Positions 48,101-60,000 of a stretch of 64,000 nt of DNA are shown piece by piece. How positions within the stretch are numbered: position 1 is the first letter of the stretch; each line of letters begins with the position of its first letter. The position numbers were made by a program, and so were the translations under genes. Below the pieces are notes generated by a model. The model saw only the letters and a list, made by a program, of their open reading frames with translations. It searched no databases and was not told where the DNA came from. This stretch comes from Xiphias gladius (Eukaryota; Chordata; Actinopteri; Istiophoriformes; Xiphiidae): contig NC_053415.1 of the NCBI RefSeq assembly GCF_016859285.1, positions 874,501 to 938,500 on the forward strand. The letters are read 5' to 3'.

Positions 48101-51100
48101 TTGAACAGTTAGAATATTTGGCACTATCCCATAACCCACAAGATAAAAAGGGACACGAAGGAAGCAGTTGAGTATTTGATACCCTAGATGCATTCAGTGA
48201 GATTTGTCAGCGATATATCATGGAGAGCACTGGTGGAAAGAGAGGATCAAGAGTCTGGGAACATTTTGGCCTTTTATCCCTCAATAAAGTAAATAAAATA
48301 TTGTTCTTCTGAAGTGGATATTTTTAGCCATCTTTTATTCAGCATTGTCATTTATTCAAACACTGAAGTACTCAATTCTGATCAGGTACATATTTCACTA
48401 CTGTCAATATACATTTATTTCACTGAGGTTTAGTGTCTACTGTGCACTCATGAGTTGGCGGTATAATAATAACACCTCATCAACGTTGAAACAATTTCGT
48501 GCCAAGCACGAAGATTCAACACCACAACAGCCCATGTGCAATAGTCAAGATTAGGCTGGAATATCTTCCTTTCAGTAAGTGTTATTCTCATAATGTTTTT
48601 CCTATTCTATTTATCGATAGATGTCTCATTTATTATTCATATTTTTTATCTACCCATGTAAATATCCATAATAGTACTATGAGTAAGTCATTTATGCCAT
48701 GGGATGAAATAGTCATACAATTTTCTACATTACAGTGTACAGACAACAAATGCTGAACGAGGCCTTACTGAAAATGATTGTCAAGAAACCGTCTAAGGCC
48801 CAGCACTGTGGAGAAAAATTCTAGTTTTAAATAAAAACCTTTAGTGAAAACATAAATATACTTTTCCACAACCACAAAATGCCCCACATTCACAAGTGCA
48901 GCCCCCATATCCTCTTGTATTCTGATTGTACAGCACAGTGCCATATTGTTTCCATTTATTTCAGCAATTTACAATTGAAGCCATTTACACAATATTGTAC
49001 ATCTGTGCACTTAGGAACTATAACATCTAATGGAGTACTCTAATGAATTCATGCTCATTATCAGAACATCTAAAACAACATCTTTGTTTAAAGTTTACAT
49101 TCGTTGATAGGCGTTTTATAATACATAGAAAGTGAATAAGTTATGTGCTGACTGGACTCCTGTTAATGGCTGCTATTCTTGCAAATCACTAGACATTACT
49201 GTGCTTTCTTTCATCAAAGCTTCAAAACTTCAACTCTTTTTCCGACATAATCAGGAACAACCGTGAGAAGCTTAAAGGGGGTTGGTCTGCCCATCCCTAC
49301 AAAATACAGTTAGGTCCGTAAGTATTTGGACAGCGACACAATTTTCAGAATTTTGCCTTTTTGAACTACCACAATGGATTTGAAATGAAGCCATCAAGAT
49401 GTGATTGAAGTTTAGGCTTTCATCTTTAATTCAAGAGGTTTAACAAAAATATAACACCTACCGTTGAGGAATTACAGGCATTTATATACAGAGTCCCTCA
49501 TTTTCAGAGGCTTAAAAGTAATTGGACAATTAGCAGACAGTTTCATGGCTAGGTGTAGTCTGTTCCCTTGTTATTTCATGACAAATTATGCTGATGAAAG
49601 GTGTGGAGTTGATTCCAAGTGTTTAATTTGCATTTGGTCGTTATTCATGGGAACTTTCAATATGGGGTCCAGAGGTGTCAATGCAAATGAAGGAGGCCAT
49701 CATTAGGCTGAAAAAACTAAATAAAACAAACCTATCAGGTAGATGGCAGAAACTTTAGGAGTGGCCAAATCAATAATTTGATACATTCTTAAAAAGAGGG
49801 AATGCACTAGTGAGCTCAGCAACACCAAAAGCCCTGGAAGACCACGGAAGACAGCTAATGTGGTTCAGTGCAGAATTCTTTCCTTGGTGAAAAAAAAAAA
49901 AAACATTCACAACATCTAACCAGGTCAAGAACACCCTTGATGAGTTAGGTGTATCATTGTCAAAGTCTACAATCAAGACACGCCTTCATGAATGGGGTTT
50001 ACCACAAGGTGTTAACCACTGGTAACACTCTAAGAACAGAAAGGCCAGATTGGACTTTGCCAGAGCCATGTAAAAAAAAGTCTGTCCAGTTCTGGAACAA
50101 GATTCTTTGGACAGATGAAACCAAGATTAACTTGTACCAGAATGATGGGACGAGAAGACTATGGAAAAGAAAAGGAACAGCCCATGATCCAAAGCATACC
50201 ACATCATCTGTCAAACATGGTGGAGGCAGTGTTATGGCATGGGCACGTATGGCTGCCAATGGAACTGGTACACTTGTGTTTACTGATGATGTGACTGCTG
50301 ATAGAAGTAGCAGGATGAATTCTGGAGTGTATAGGGCTATACTTTCTGCTCAGATTCATCCAAATGCTGCAGAACTGATAGAACAGTGCTTCAAAGTACA
50401 GATGGATAATGACCCAAAACTTACTGCGAAAGCAACCCAAGAGCTTCTCAGGGCAAAGAAGTGGAATACTCTTTAATGGCAAAGTCAGTCACCTGACTTC
50501 AACCCAGTTTAACCTGCTTTGCACTTACTTCTGGCAGTCATTGCCTTCAAAGGATTTTCAGCCAATTATTAAAAATAATAATCTCTATATTTATAAATAT
50601 GTTGGTTTGTCCAATTACTTTTGAACCTCTGAAAATTAGGGACTATGTATAAAAATGATTGTAACTCCTAAACTTTTAATCCAATATTTTTGTTAAACCG
50701 CTTGAATTAAAGCTGAAAGTCTGCACTTTAATCACAGCTTGGTGGCTTCGTTTCAAATCTATTGTGGTGGTGTACATATCCTGAAAACTGTGTTGCTGTC
50801 CAAATACTTATGGTACTAACTGTATATCTAAATCATCATATCGTCACCTGCTAAGTGGCGCTAATAATATCAACCAAACTTAACGATACAGATTAATTTA
50901 CAGTTAAACATATTGCCAAGAGGCCAATTTATCATGCAGTGATTAGGCAGCCATATCACTTTGTACATTGTCATTGGCCTACTCCAACCAATACATACTT
51001 TTGGGTTTGAGCATTAAAGTGTAACGTCACAAATGGTTATAAAGTTGGTTTGTTTAGATTTAGTGACTGTGAGGTACGTCAGTTGTCGTTAAGGTTAGGG

Positions 51101-51337
51101 TACTAGCGTCTACACCTTTATCCGGTGGAGGTATCCAGTAGAACGTGTCTCGGAGTCAGTAAGCACTTGACGCCCACCAGGTGCGAAATATTTCGCACGC
51201 ACTGTCTTGTATAGACGGTATGTTGATCTGCATTAGTGTGGTATCTAAACGGGCCAAATAAAAACGTCTGAAATATGTTCAGTTTATATTACCTTGAAAG
51301 AACCCCGTCGCCCTAATCGCAGCAAGGAGGTCGCCAT
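42147..51337 (-). CDS. ndufv3: NADH dehydrogenase flavoprotein 3 (complex I 10-kDa subunit), short and long forms
   Basis: Exons (minus): 51293-51337 (ATG at 51337, [15 protein letters not shown]), 45768-45879 ([17 protein letters not shown]...), optional 44080-45246, and 42147-42316 ending at TAG. The short form is 327 bp, 108 residues, exactly the human short length. The long form is 1494 bp, 497 residues, against 473 in human. NDUFV3 is an accessory subunit of the matrix arm of respiratory complex I. Seen: a basic, hydroxylated mitochondrial presequence without acidic residues, and a C-terminal block [18 protein letters not shown] ... [15 protein letters not shown] that is nearly the human one. 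The optional exon is phase 1-1, so either splice keeps frame. Intron 1 is 5.4 kb and holds a Tc1 element and a SINE. A weak poly(A) signal ATTAAA lies at 42018-42023. Confidence 0.97.
44080..45246 (-). CDS. ndufv3: ndufv3 long alternative exon (1167 bp)
   Basis: The exon encodes [21 protein letters not shown], then a low-complexity Ala/Val/Pro/Glu/Thr-rich stretch, a [12 protein letters not shown] acid-serine block and an end [18 protein letters not shown]...STEG. The human long isoform has the same plan (LLATQTAAEL near the start, then a poly-Ser/Asp block), so homology is by layout plus short motifs. It enters and leaves in phase 1. Its acceptor is CAGCAGCAG, giving three possible in-frame starts (45246, 45243, 45240). 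Its 3' end is closely similar to the exon at 61319-62422. Confidence 0.93.
44766..44826 (-). repeat. 12-bp coding minisatellite (Asp-Ser) in the ndufv3 long exon
   Basis: On the minus strand the unit GACTCAGATTCT is repeated about three times with degenerate flanking units. It encodes the (DS)n run of the exon, a position where the human long form also has a Ser/Asp-rich tract. Confidence 0.85.
46080..46103. repeat. Poly(A) run, with C10A9 run nearby at 45990
   Basis: Mononucleotide tracts in ndufv3 intron 1; on the minus strand they read as T and G runs. Confidence 0.95.
46918..47153 (-). mobile_element. tRNA-derived SINE, copy 4
   Basis: Reverse complement of the family: GGTGCAGCTGTGGCTCAGGAGGTA head, AACCCCAAATTGCC body and AGCGCTTTGAATGG...AAAAGCGCTATAT tail. 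The B-box region is partly lost. It lies in ndufv3 intron 1, in the same direction as the gene. Confidence 0.85.
47160..49300. other. ndufv3 intron 1 interior; no gene recognised
   Basis: AT-rich. About 47936-48072 has imperfect inverted ends (AGTGATGGTCGTTTTGAAG and CTTCAAACATCACT) suggesting a small MITE. No coding sequence was identified. Confidence 0.45.
49307..50822 (+). mobile_element. Full-length Tc1/mariner element with both termini
   Basis: CAGTTAGGTCCGTAAGTATTTG at the left and its inverted partner CAAATACTTATGGTACTAACTG at the right, each flanked by TA, define 1516 bp. Inside, the plus-strand frame 49949-50476 reads ATTCAGRP-type and [19 protein letters not shown]-like, [12 protein letters not shown], and [12 protein letters not shown] transposase blocks. 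The N-terminal part is in another frame and the 3' part is broken after KKWNTL, so it is not obviously active. Confidence 0.93.
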
Positions 51338-51420
51338 TTCGTGTTCCCGATGTTATGCTCCGGTCGGAAACTGGGGGTTAAACATAACAGTTCCACAATG
51401 AAAATGATGCTGCAACCGCA
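51338..51420 (-). promoter_or_regulatory. ndufv3 5' flank (presumed core promoter)
   Basis: The stretch just upstream of the ATG has several CpGs (TCGGGAAC, CCGACCGGAG on the minus strand) in an otherwise AT-rich area. No TATA box was seen. The transcription start was not located. Confidence 0.35.
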
Positions 51421-51991
51421 CGTGTTTCCATGAAGATGAGCTGAAATTTGTGACCATGTAACTTATTTCTAAGTATTTTTCTGACCAGTTCTAAACGGTA
51501 CTGATATCTGCAAATTAAACATGATATGTGCCAGTGTGCTGCTTTACATAGTTACCAGAACAGCTATGGTTAGAATGTGGAGTAAAAGGTTGCCAAAACA
51601 AAATATTACAGCAACATTTTAACCACTAATATCAACATTAAACCCTCAACTGTTGATCCTCACACAATAGATGGACAAAATTGTGCAACATGGAGCCTTA
51701 CTACATCAGTAAACTTATACAACAAAAATGAAAAAAAAGAGCAAATGTCTTCAAAAGTAAACCACCATATTGCGATCGATTATGGGTAATTTTCCGAACA
51801 AAGTCTTAAGACTGCACCCTGCGTGGACCCGCAGAAAGTCTGCTTGAGGATCCTCGTGGACTTTATGAATTGTAGATCTAGACAGCCTTCAGCACTCACG
51901 GGAACAAGCCCTTTAAGTCAGAGTGTCTAGATGAGTACGATGAAGTCTGGACATTAGGATTCAACCATACTACTAAGGTTTCTTCTTCTTC

Positions 51992-52003
<12 letters not shown>

Positions 52004-52026
<23 letters not shown>
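52004..52026. repeat. (AC)n microsatellite preceded by (TA)n
   Basis: ATATATATATACACACACACACAC run, short. Confidence 0.9.
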
Positions 52027-52039
52027 GTCATATCATCAT

Positions 52040-52780
52040 CTTCCCCCTTCATCGGTTTTCAAAGGTGGTTGGCAACCACCGTAGTTGGTGCACTAAGTCG
52101 GAGTGTATACCAGATCATACTTCGTACAATCTATGCTTACATGAGTTATAGTCTCCTTAAACTGATAGTGCTCACATAAACCAGTTGGATGCTTCTCTAT
52201 TATTCTGAGTGTTTTGTTTAAGTAGGAATGACAAACCCTTATTCTGTTGCAAATGACCTCTTTCCTTGACCTACCTATATTTCTTATTGTTAAATAAACT
52301 TTGATGTTTTAAGTATATAGAAACGTACCCCATGTTTCAGTGTTCCACTTCTCTTGCCACTCTTCTATTGCTTCACTCCAAACTATTATGTTGACCTCTG
52401 TTCTGCTTAATGAGACTTGTAAATCTGTGGTGTCTCTATGTAATGTCTGTTTTGCTAATCTGTCCACCTCCTCATTTCCCCCTCAGACCTACATGTGCCA
52501 GAACCCACATTAACCCCATTGACATACCTTGCGGAATCAGTCTGGAATGTATTTGTAACGCTTTGAACAGGATACATTGGCGAATGGAGTTGAAGGCTCT
52601 TAAGAACTGAAACAGAATGATAGCAGATTGAAGAGTCTTCCTGGTTTATTTTCTTCTCCAGAGCCAAGAGTACTACCAGCATCTCCACTGTGTAGACTCC
52701 CAAATAATTTGGAGATCGCTTAATTGTAATAACTTTCCTGTCTGGATCTAAGGTTACTTGCAAGCAAAGAAATTACTTAA
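52040..52780 (-). mobile_element. Non-LTR retrotransposon remnant with RNase H-like region
   Basis: The minus-strand frame 52455-52763 reads GVYTVEMLVVLLALE, then SVSVLKSLQ and CRSEGEMRRWTDK, resembling the RNase H domain of fish LINEs (EM/EL..I..AL, SDS.S.L.SL, GNE..D.LAK). The GNE/D core is mutated and stops follow. Between ndufv3 and atp5pf. Confidence 0.6.
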
Positions 52781-53544
52781 TATTTCCTCAATTGTATCTG
52801 ACAATAATAATACGTACTATACCACTGTTGTCAATATCTAAACTTATAGTCAGAGAAATAACATTTCAAGAGTTTCTTTTAGATAAATAGTTAAGACATG
52901 TACTTTGGGACCTGTTAGAGTTGTTAAGATAATAGTGCTACCTGCAGAGGGTTAGCTTAGGGGTTACATGTTGTTTCTGTTGTCCTGCTCCACTGAACTG
53001 CAGACCAGGGCAGGGTTTCAAACCACCTGTTTCTTTTTCACTGTCACCATTCCCTTCATCCTTGCATGGTTTCATCTCCAAAGCTATATTAAGCAAGATC
53101 AGTGGCACTCATTTTTTTAAGTAGGACCAAATAACTTCTACATGTTATAGAACTACTTTTTTGAAAAGTAAAGAATCTTTGTTATGATAAAAATGTTAAT
53201 TTGCTTACTGTAAAACATTCATCATTAACAATTTACTTCAATATATCTTGCAAATTATCCCGTAGGGCTTCTTGGATGTCCAGTACAAATTTCTACCCAA
53301 TCTAGTGAAAAATAAGCAATTGGTGAGGTTTACAAAGAATCAAAGAAATTATGAAATTTAGCTCAAAGGGCTAAACTTCACAAATTCATACCTAAAAGTA
53401 TTTGCAGTAGAGCTTTTCAAGGTCCGACAACTTTAATATAAGTTTTCACATGAATTTTTCAAGAAAATGATGAGATTCATGACATGAACTGCAAAAAGTT
53501 CTGAATTCTGGGTGAGTTGGCATTGAATAACCAACTTTGCGGTC

Positions 53545-54785
53545 AATGACTGCCTGAAGTCTGAAACACACTGCTTTGCCAGGCCTTTACTGCAGCTGCC
53601 TTCATGCTTGTTCATGGGTCTTACTGCCCTCAGTTTTGTCTTCAGTAAGTGAAAAGCAGGCTCAATTGGGTTAAAGTCAGGTGACTGACTTGGTCTATTG
53701 AAGAATATCCCATTTCTTTGGCTTGAGAAGCTCTTGTGTTGCTTTCGCAGGATGTTTTGGGCCATTATCCATCTGTACTGTGAAGCACTATCCTATCAGT
53801 TTTGCAGCATTTGGCTGAATCTGAGCAGAAAGTGTAGCCCTATACACTTCAGAATTCATCCTGCGACTTCTATAAGCAGGCACATCATCAATAACCACCA
53901 GTGAACCAGTTCCATTGGCAGCCATACATGCCCATGCCATAACATTGCCTCCACCATGTTTGACAGATGATGTGGTATGCTTTGGATCATGGGCTGTTCC
54001 TTTTCTTTTCCATAGTCTTCTCGTCCCATCATTCTGGTAAAAGTTAATCTTGGCTTCATCTGTCCAAAGAATCTTGTACCAGAACTGGGCAGGCATTTTT
54101 TAAGATGTTTCCTGGCAAAGTCTAATCTGGCCGTTCTGTTCTTGAGTGTTACCAGTAGTTTACACCTTGTGGTAAACCGTCTGTATTTACATTCATGAAG
54201 GCGTCTCTTGATTGTAGACTTTGACAATGATACACCTACCTCCTTGAGAGTCTTTATTGATCTGGTTAGATGTTGTGAAGAGGTTTTTCTTCACCAAGGA
54301 AAAAATTCTGCGATCATCCACTTTAGTTGTTTTACGTGTTCTTGCAGGGCTTTTGGTGTTGCTAAGCTCGCTAGTGCATTCCTTCTTTTTAAGTATGAAC
54401 CAAATGGTTGATTTGGCCACTCCTAAAGTTTCTGCTATCTGTCTGATAGGTTTGTTTAGTTTTTTCAGCCTAACGATGACCTCCTTCATTTGCAGTGACA
54501 TCTCTTTGGACCACATATTGAGAGTTCCCATGAACAGCTTGCAAATGCAAATTCAACACCTGGAATCAACTCCACACCTTTTATCTGCTTAATTTGTCAT
54601 GCAATGAAGGAATAGGCAACCCTGGCAATGAAACTAATCATTTGTCAATTGTCCAATTACTTTTAAGCCTCTGAAAATTAGGGACTATGTATGAAAATTG
54701 CTGTATTTCTTTAACGGTTAATGCAGCATTTTTTGTTATACCCCTTAAATTAAAACTGAGAGATTACACTTCAATCACATCCTCA
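53545..54785 (-). mobile_element. Degraded Tc1/mariner element, same family as 49307-50822
   Basis: Minus-strand frames (54193-54531, 53856-54227, 53788-54096, 53433-53765) give [53 protein letters not shown] and SPDFNPIEPAFHLLKTKLR. These blocks are in order but in shifted frames. Both terminal inverted repeats are lost. Confidence 0.9.
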
Positions 54786-54789
54786 CACA

Positions 54790-56780
54790 CCATTCAGCCA
54801 AAACATAAAAACCGGTAACCGCTTTTAATTATGTGGCTGATCCGTGTATTTGTCACATAATTAATTCCAAATTACCATTAGATTATTAAATAACCTAATA
54901 CACTGTACTGTATGTAAACCCAAGTCAGCAGAGTTTTCTTGATCGTTGTACACTATGCCGGCTAACTGTTAAGAGTTTTGATTTGTTACTTACTCACCTT
55001 CCGCTTCTTAATATGCTTATTATTTCCTGTTAGGCAGAGTTTTAGCTCAGTAAAAGTAAACTACTTAACAATCATGATGTTCTCCTGCACCACCGGTCCA
55101 TGGACCAGGGGTTCAAACCACAAGCGCTGTCCACTGCCTTTTCCACGATTCACCCATTTGTCCTGTGCTAATTTCTCTGGATGTATGAAATATCGGTTGA
55201 TTTCAAATTCAGGTCAAGGTGTCCAGCCATAGTTTTTAAACAAACGAAACTCACATCTAAAATGCACGTATCAATGTACTGTAAATATATTCTAATATCA
55301 AATGCTTAGTGTCTAACTAGCCTACAAATATACGCACCCGCCTATACCTCTATATTGTTCTTGTTGTTTTTCTTGTGCTTCTGCGCCACAACTGGTGTTA
55401 TGTCGAAGTCTGTTCCCCCGTCGAACTGTGTTTCCCGTGGCGACCCCCCGCGAGGGTTAACGTTAGGTTCGCCCGGTATCCGCTTTTGCCAGTTTTCACA
55501 GCAGAACAAGTCTACCACCTAGCAGTAGCTTATTTAAACCATATACGTACATTTATAGACTACTGTATAGAGTCTTTAGTTGGTAAATGTATGTTTTCTA
55601 ATCGAGGGGTTACGAGCCATTCGTTCTATTTAGACAGTTTAAACGTCTTCTCCACTTTGAAATTACACATTAATTCACCGAAAGCTCAGATTCCCCAGTT
55701 TTACACCAGCATTTATACACAGCATGCGTTTGTGGATCTGTGTGGATCTTTAAAAAAATATATATATTTATTCATTCATTAATTTTGTGTATGGATTGGA
55801 ACACGCATTTGTCAGTACCCAAAATTACACACATACCGTTATACGTATATGTAAATCTTATTTTGCATTTGTAGATAATGTTATACACATTTGTGACCAT
55901 TTTGAGTCTAATTTGTCTCCAATAATTTGTGAGTTAGCTTAAGCCTGCGCTCGCACACTGGGACAGTATATCATGACCTTTCAAAGTCCGGTAGATGGCG
56001 CACTAAACTCACTTGAATCACCAATGATAAACGTAAAATACATAGAAGATTACAGTGGCTGTCTGATTTGAGGAAGTGTCACAAATTGGTATTGATAACG
56101 TTATTTTGTTCCTCGGAGAATAGTATGTATATCATACAACAGGATTACTGTCATTAATTTATTAATATTCTTATGTTAATCTAATTCTTGATTATATTAT
56201 GCATAAATAAAAACATATACTTTATTTGAAACATATACTAAATTTGATTTGGAATATCAGGACGTTTTTGCATATACCTTTCATTTTATGCACACTGTGC
56301 AATTTTTATAGATTCCAAACGTATCAAATTCTGTAATGGTGAAAAGATGTGGATAAGAGTATTACATTCATCAGCTTTACTGGATTTTAGTGAATGTAAG
56401 GTGAGATCCGAAAACACAGTGTACCCTCTGAGTAGTAGGACTTATTTTGCTTAACAAAAATTCACAATTTCTTGTGCTTTACTATCTACTCTTGCATACT
56501 CACTATAGTGGATTTTAATATAGCTATTTTTATTGGTCGAGAGAAATACATTAACTCTACTTGTTCATATTTTAAAATAAAAATAGCTTCACAATTATTT
56601 CTTTCAACTTTCTTAACTTGCTGTATACAGTATATTAAATGTTTTAGGTGAAATATGGGTTCAGTGTTTGAAACTAAAATGCTAACTGCTAAGACAAAGA
56701 TATATTCAACATTAAAAATACATTCATTAGAGAAGTTGATGTCCCATTTTCACTGACATTAACAGGAAGAGGCGTACATA
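54790..56780. other. Intergenic; no gene recognised
   Basis: A 135-codon plus-strand frame (55375-55782) has no recognisable domain. The stretch around 55370-55460 (TTCTGCGCCACAACTGG...GCGACCCCCCGCGAGGG) looks like a dispersed repeat. The rest is AT-rich. Confidence 0.45.
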
Positions 56781-56799
56781 CAACAAACATGAACTGGAA

Positions 56800-56805
56800 T
56801 TTATT
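56800..56805 (-). terminator. atp5pf poly(A) signal
   Basis: TTTATT on the plus strand is AATAAA on the minus strand, 276 bp after the atp5pf stop codon. Confidence 0.55.
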
Positions 56806-57080
56806 GTTTTTCTTAACACTCAGCTCAGCCATGGATCAATCTACACATTCCTTATGTCACAGCTCTGAGTTCACTTTGTCAGGGAAATATGTACATCTAA
56901 TGCTTTAGTTTCCATTTCCATAAAATATATATCTACTGAAACAGCTTTATTCTCAAATGAAAAGCAAGACACTGGGTTTTGCTGAAACTTTGACAGTAAG
57001 CAGACTTAATGTTCCACTATGAAGCAGAGATATACTGGAGAAGGGGACAGTAGAAAGGATTATTTGCAGAATGCTGATGT

Positions 57081-60000
57081 TCACTTCTGGGAAACCTCAT
57101 CCAACTTGGGTTCTAAAAAACAAAAAACAGAGCCTTTAACATGTTTGATTATGTAGTCCCTAATGTCACAGAATATTCAGCCTACATCTAGTTTTTGGCA
57201 GACTTCATATTTTTTTTATGAAACTTGATCAATAGAACATCCATGGAACAAGACCACACAGTGTTGCTGACACAGGTGACAGATCAGTAAAAAAAATCAG
57301 CACAAGAATAAAATCAAAAGGGTTCTACCCCTGGAAACAAAGTTAAACTCATGGCAATCTACCCATCAGATCTTAATATTTCATGTTTAGCAGAGGGAAT
57401 TGTGACCTAAAGGTGGTGGAAAGTAAGAGAGGGGTCAGACTGTCACTAAAAATATTCAACCACTGTGGAACATGAATATCAACAATAAATTGCAGTATGT
57501 GTGAGGTTCTTTAGACAAATTAAGACACAGACCAAGTTAGCCATCCTTAAGGTGCTTTTAGATTGTGCAACAATAATGATGTTAGCCTACTGCTTATCAA
57601 ACTGTGCGAGATGGGTCTAATAAAATCTTGGATGCAATTTGGGTCAATTTGTGCAGTGAATGGGTGATGATCCTAGGCATTATGATGTAAATAGAAAAAA
57701 AAAAAGCGTATGAGAGCAGAGGCACATCATGAGTTTGCGTCATCTCTCTGCTTATGTTTTTGAAAATGTGGGAAAAAAAAAAAAAAAAAAAGTTCTTTGG
57801 CAACAATGCTGACTCTACAATGCATCAAAAAAAACACAAAAGAGGAGGAAGAGGACAAGATGGAGCTGATTTAACTAGGGAAACACCTTGCATCATGCAT
57901 CTGATTGGTTTGTTTGTAGATGTAGGTTGTTGCAACAGTCACATTGTTCCTAAATTTCAGGTTGTCATTGGTCATCAAAGCTCTAAATCAGCTGTTGGTG
58001 GGCATATCTCACAATATGATCTAGGACTTCCATTTTATATTGACAACCAAAGATTTTACCATGTTTCTCTCAGGAATGGCAGCTTTTATCTCAGACAGAC
58101 CAATATTGCAGTGTAAAGGGGGCCTTTAGGCCATGTTACATGGCAAACGTAACTTAAAAAGAGGGATCTTGCAAATTAATATAGGTTGCCATCTAGTTCA
58201 TGAAAATAGGAATTGCATCTGTAACCTTTCAGTATATAAAAACTTAGTTCAGGTGTTGTTCACAGCAGGAAATAAACTGCAAACAACAAAGAACAGCTGT
58301 GAAAGAAATGACATGTTTTAATAGTTGACTAATAGTTGATTAACTTGACTCACCTGTGAATTTGAACTCTGGGAAAGATGCAAGGTCTCCACCACCATAG
58401 AGTCTCTGAAGCTTTGCTATCTCCTCTGCCAAAGCCTTCTCGTACTCTGAATCTGCATCGACAAGCCCCCCAGTAGCCCTACAGGAGGAGGACAAAGATC
58501 AGATATCAGCAAAGTATCAGTTAATTTTCTCCCAGTTTCAATGCATTTTATGGGCATGACATTGGTTGAATCATCAGATCAATCAAATTTCTGATTTTTT
58601 CAATAATTTTGATGGAAGAAACATAAGGCAATTGCAGAATTATGCTTCATTTGACTCCCTCTCCCATACACTGCCCTGCTGACAAATACTAGAGCACCAG
58701 ATATACAGTCCAGACTGTAAGTATTTGGACAGTTACACATTTTGTTCCTCAGGCTCTGTTCTTCAGCACATTCAATTTGAAATAAGATTATGGACTCTAC
58801 ATTAAAGGGTCAAGTCTCAGCTTTAATTTGAATAGGTTCACATCAATATAGAAATTGTGCGAAATATAGCCCTTTAAACACATAGTGCTCAAAGTTTAAT
58901 CCACCGCAGAAAATGGTTTAATAAGAGCACTATTTCCTCTTGTTTGAGTAATGTTTGATAAAAACTAAGAAACTACACTTTTAAAGATTAAAATTTCTTT
59001 AGAAGGAACCAATAGGCTTGGGGCTGAGTACCACAGTACATGCAACTGCTGTCGGTGATGATGCCAAAATGATGATAATTTACAAGTGTACAATATCTCA
59101 ATTTACTGCTCACTACTGAGTAAACTGAGTGTCTGATATATAGGGAGTAGAGAATCAGTGAATGAAGGACTGATTACAGATACAGCCATGGTCTAAAAAG
59201 CAGGTGTAAGGCCACAAAATTCAATGTAGGGGGATTTCTACAGGTTTAGAAATTAATAAAATGACATAGGGTTAAAATCTTTCACAGCATGTGATCTTAT
59301 GAAAGAAACACTGTTATTAGTGTCAAACTAATCTAAAACTGTGTAATTTGTTTATTTACAAGTTTCACATCTGCCTCAGATTATTTTGACGCCAGAGGGG
59401 GTTATGTTTTACATGACGAACTGCAGAGGTCAGTTACAGATTAATAACACAATATACAGTAAAAACACAGTATAATAGTACAGTAATTAAGCAGTGTATT
59501 CAGAGGCCAATTTCCACTGAAATGTAATGTAATGTAATAACAGAAGAGACTCATAAGGTTTATATTGTGATAAGCAAAAGAGCAACTATAAAAACACTAA
59601 AATACATGCTGTATATTTTTCCCATAGGAATTCTTTCCTCAGCAGTTCTATTCAGCATTAACTACCTGCTTCTGAATCACTTGTTTGGGGTGAACCTTAC
59701 AGTTCATCATACATTTTAGCTGCCATTTAGCTGCCTGTGCTTATTTTGACTAGTTGAACCTCTTCTAAACCCCGGTAAAGCTAACAACTGAGCAAAATCC
59801 CTGTCAAATTTTGTAGATAATCTGCTAAAAAAAAAAAAAAAACCCAAGGTCAGGTAGTGTGACTTACTGGCTTTTTGCTGAGTAATTGCGTATGGATTCC
59901 AGGAAGAGCTTCTGAATGGGGTCCATATGAGCTGAGAGTCACAAGGAGAAAAAAAAAAAAATTAATTTGTCTTAACAGAAAAATACTCTTAAACCAGGAT

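Noticed and set aside
55375..55782. 135-codon plus-strand open frame
   Set aside because: No domain, no splice support, and its start looks like a dispersed repeat.
57754..58116. 120-codon plus-strand open frame inside an atp5pf intron
   Set aside because: Begins in a poly-Lys A run, no recognisable domain; judged chance.
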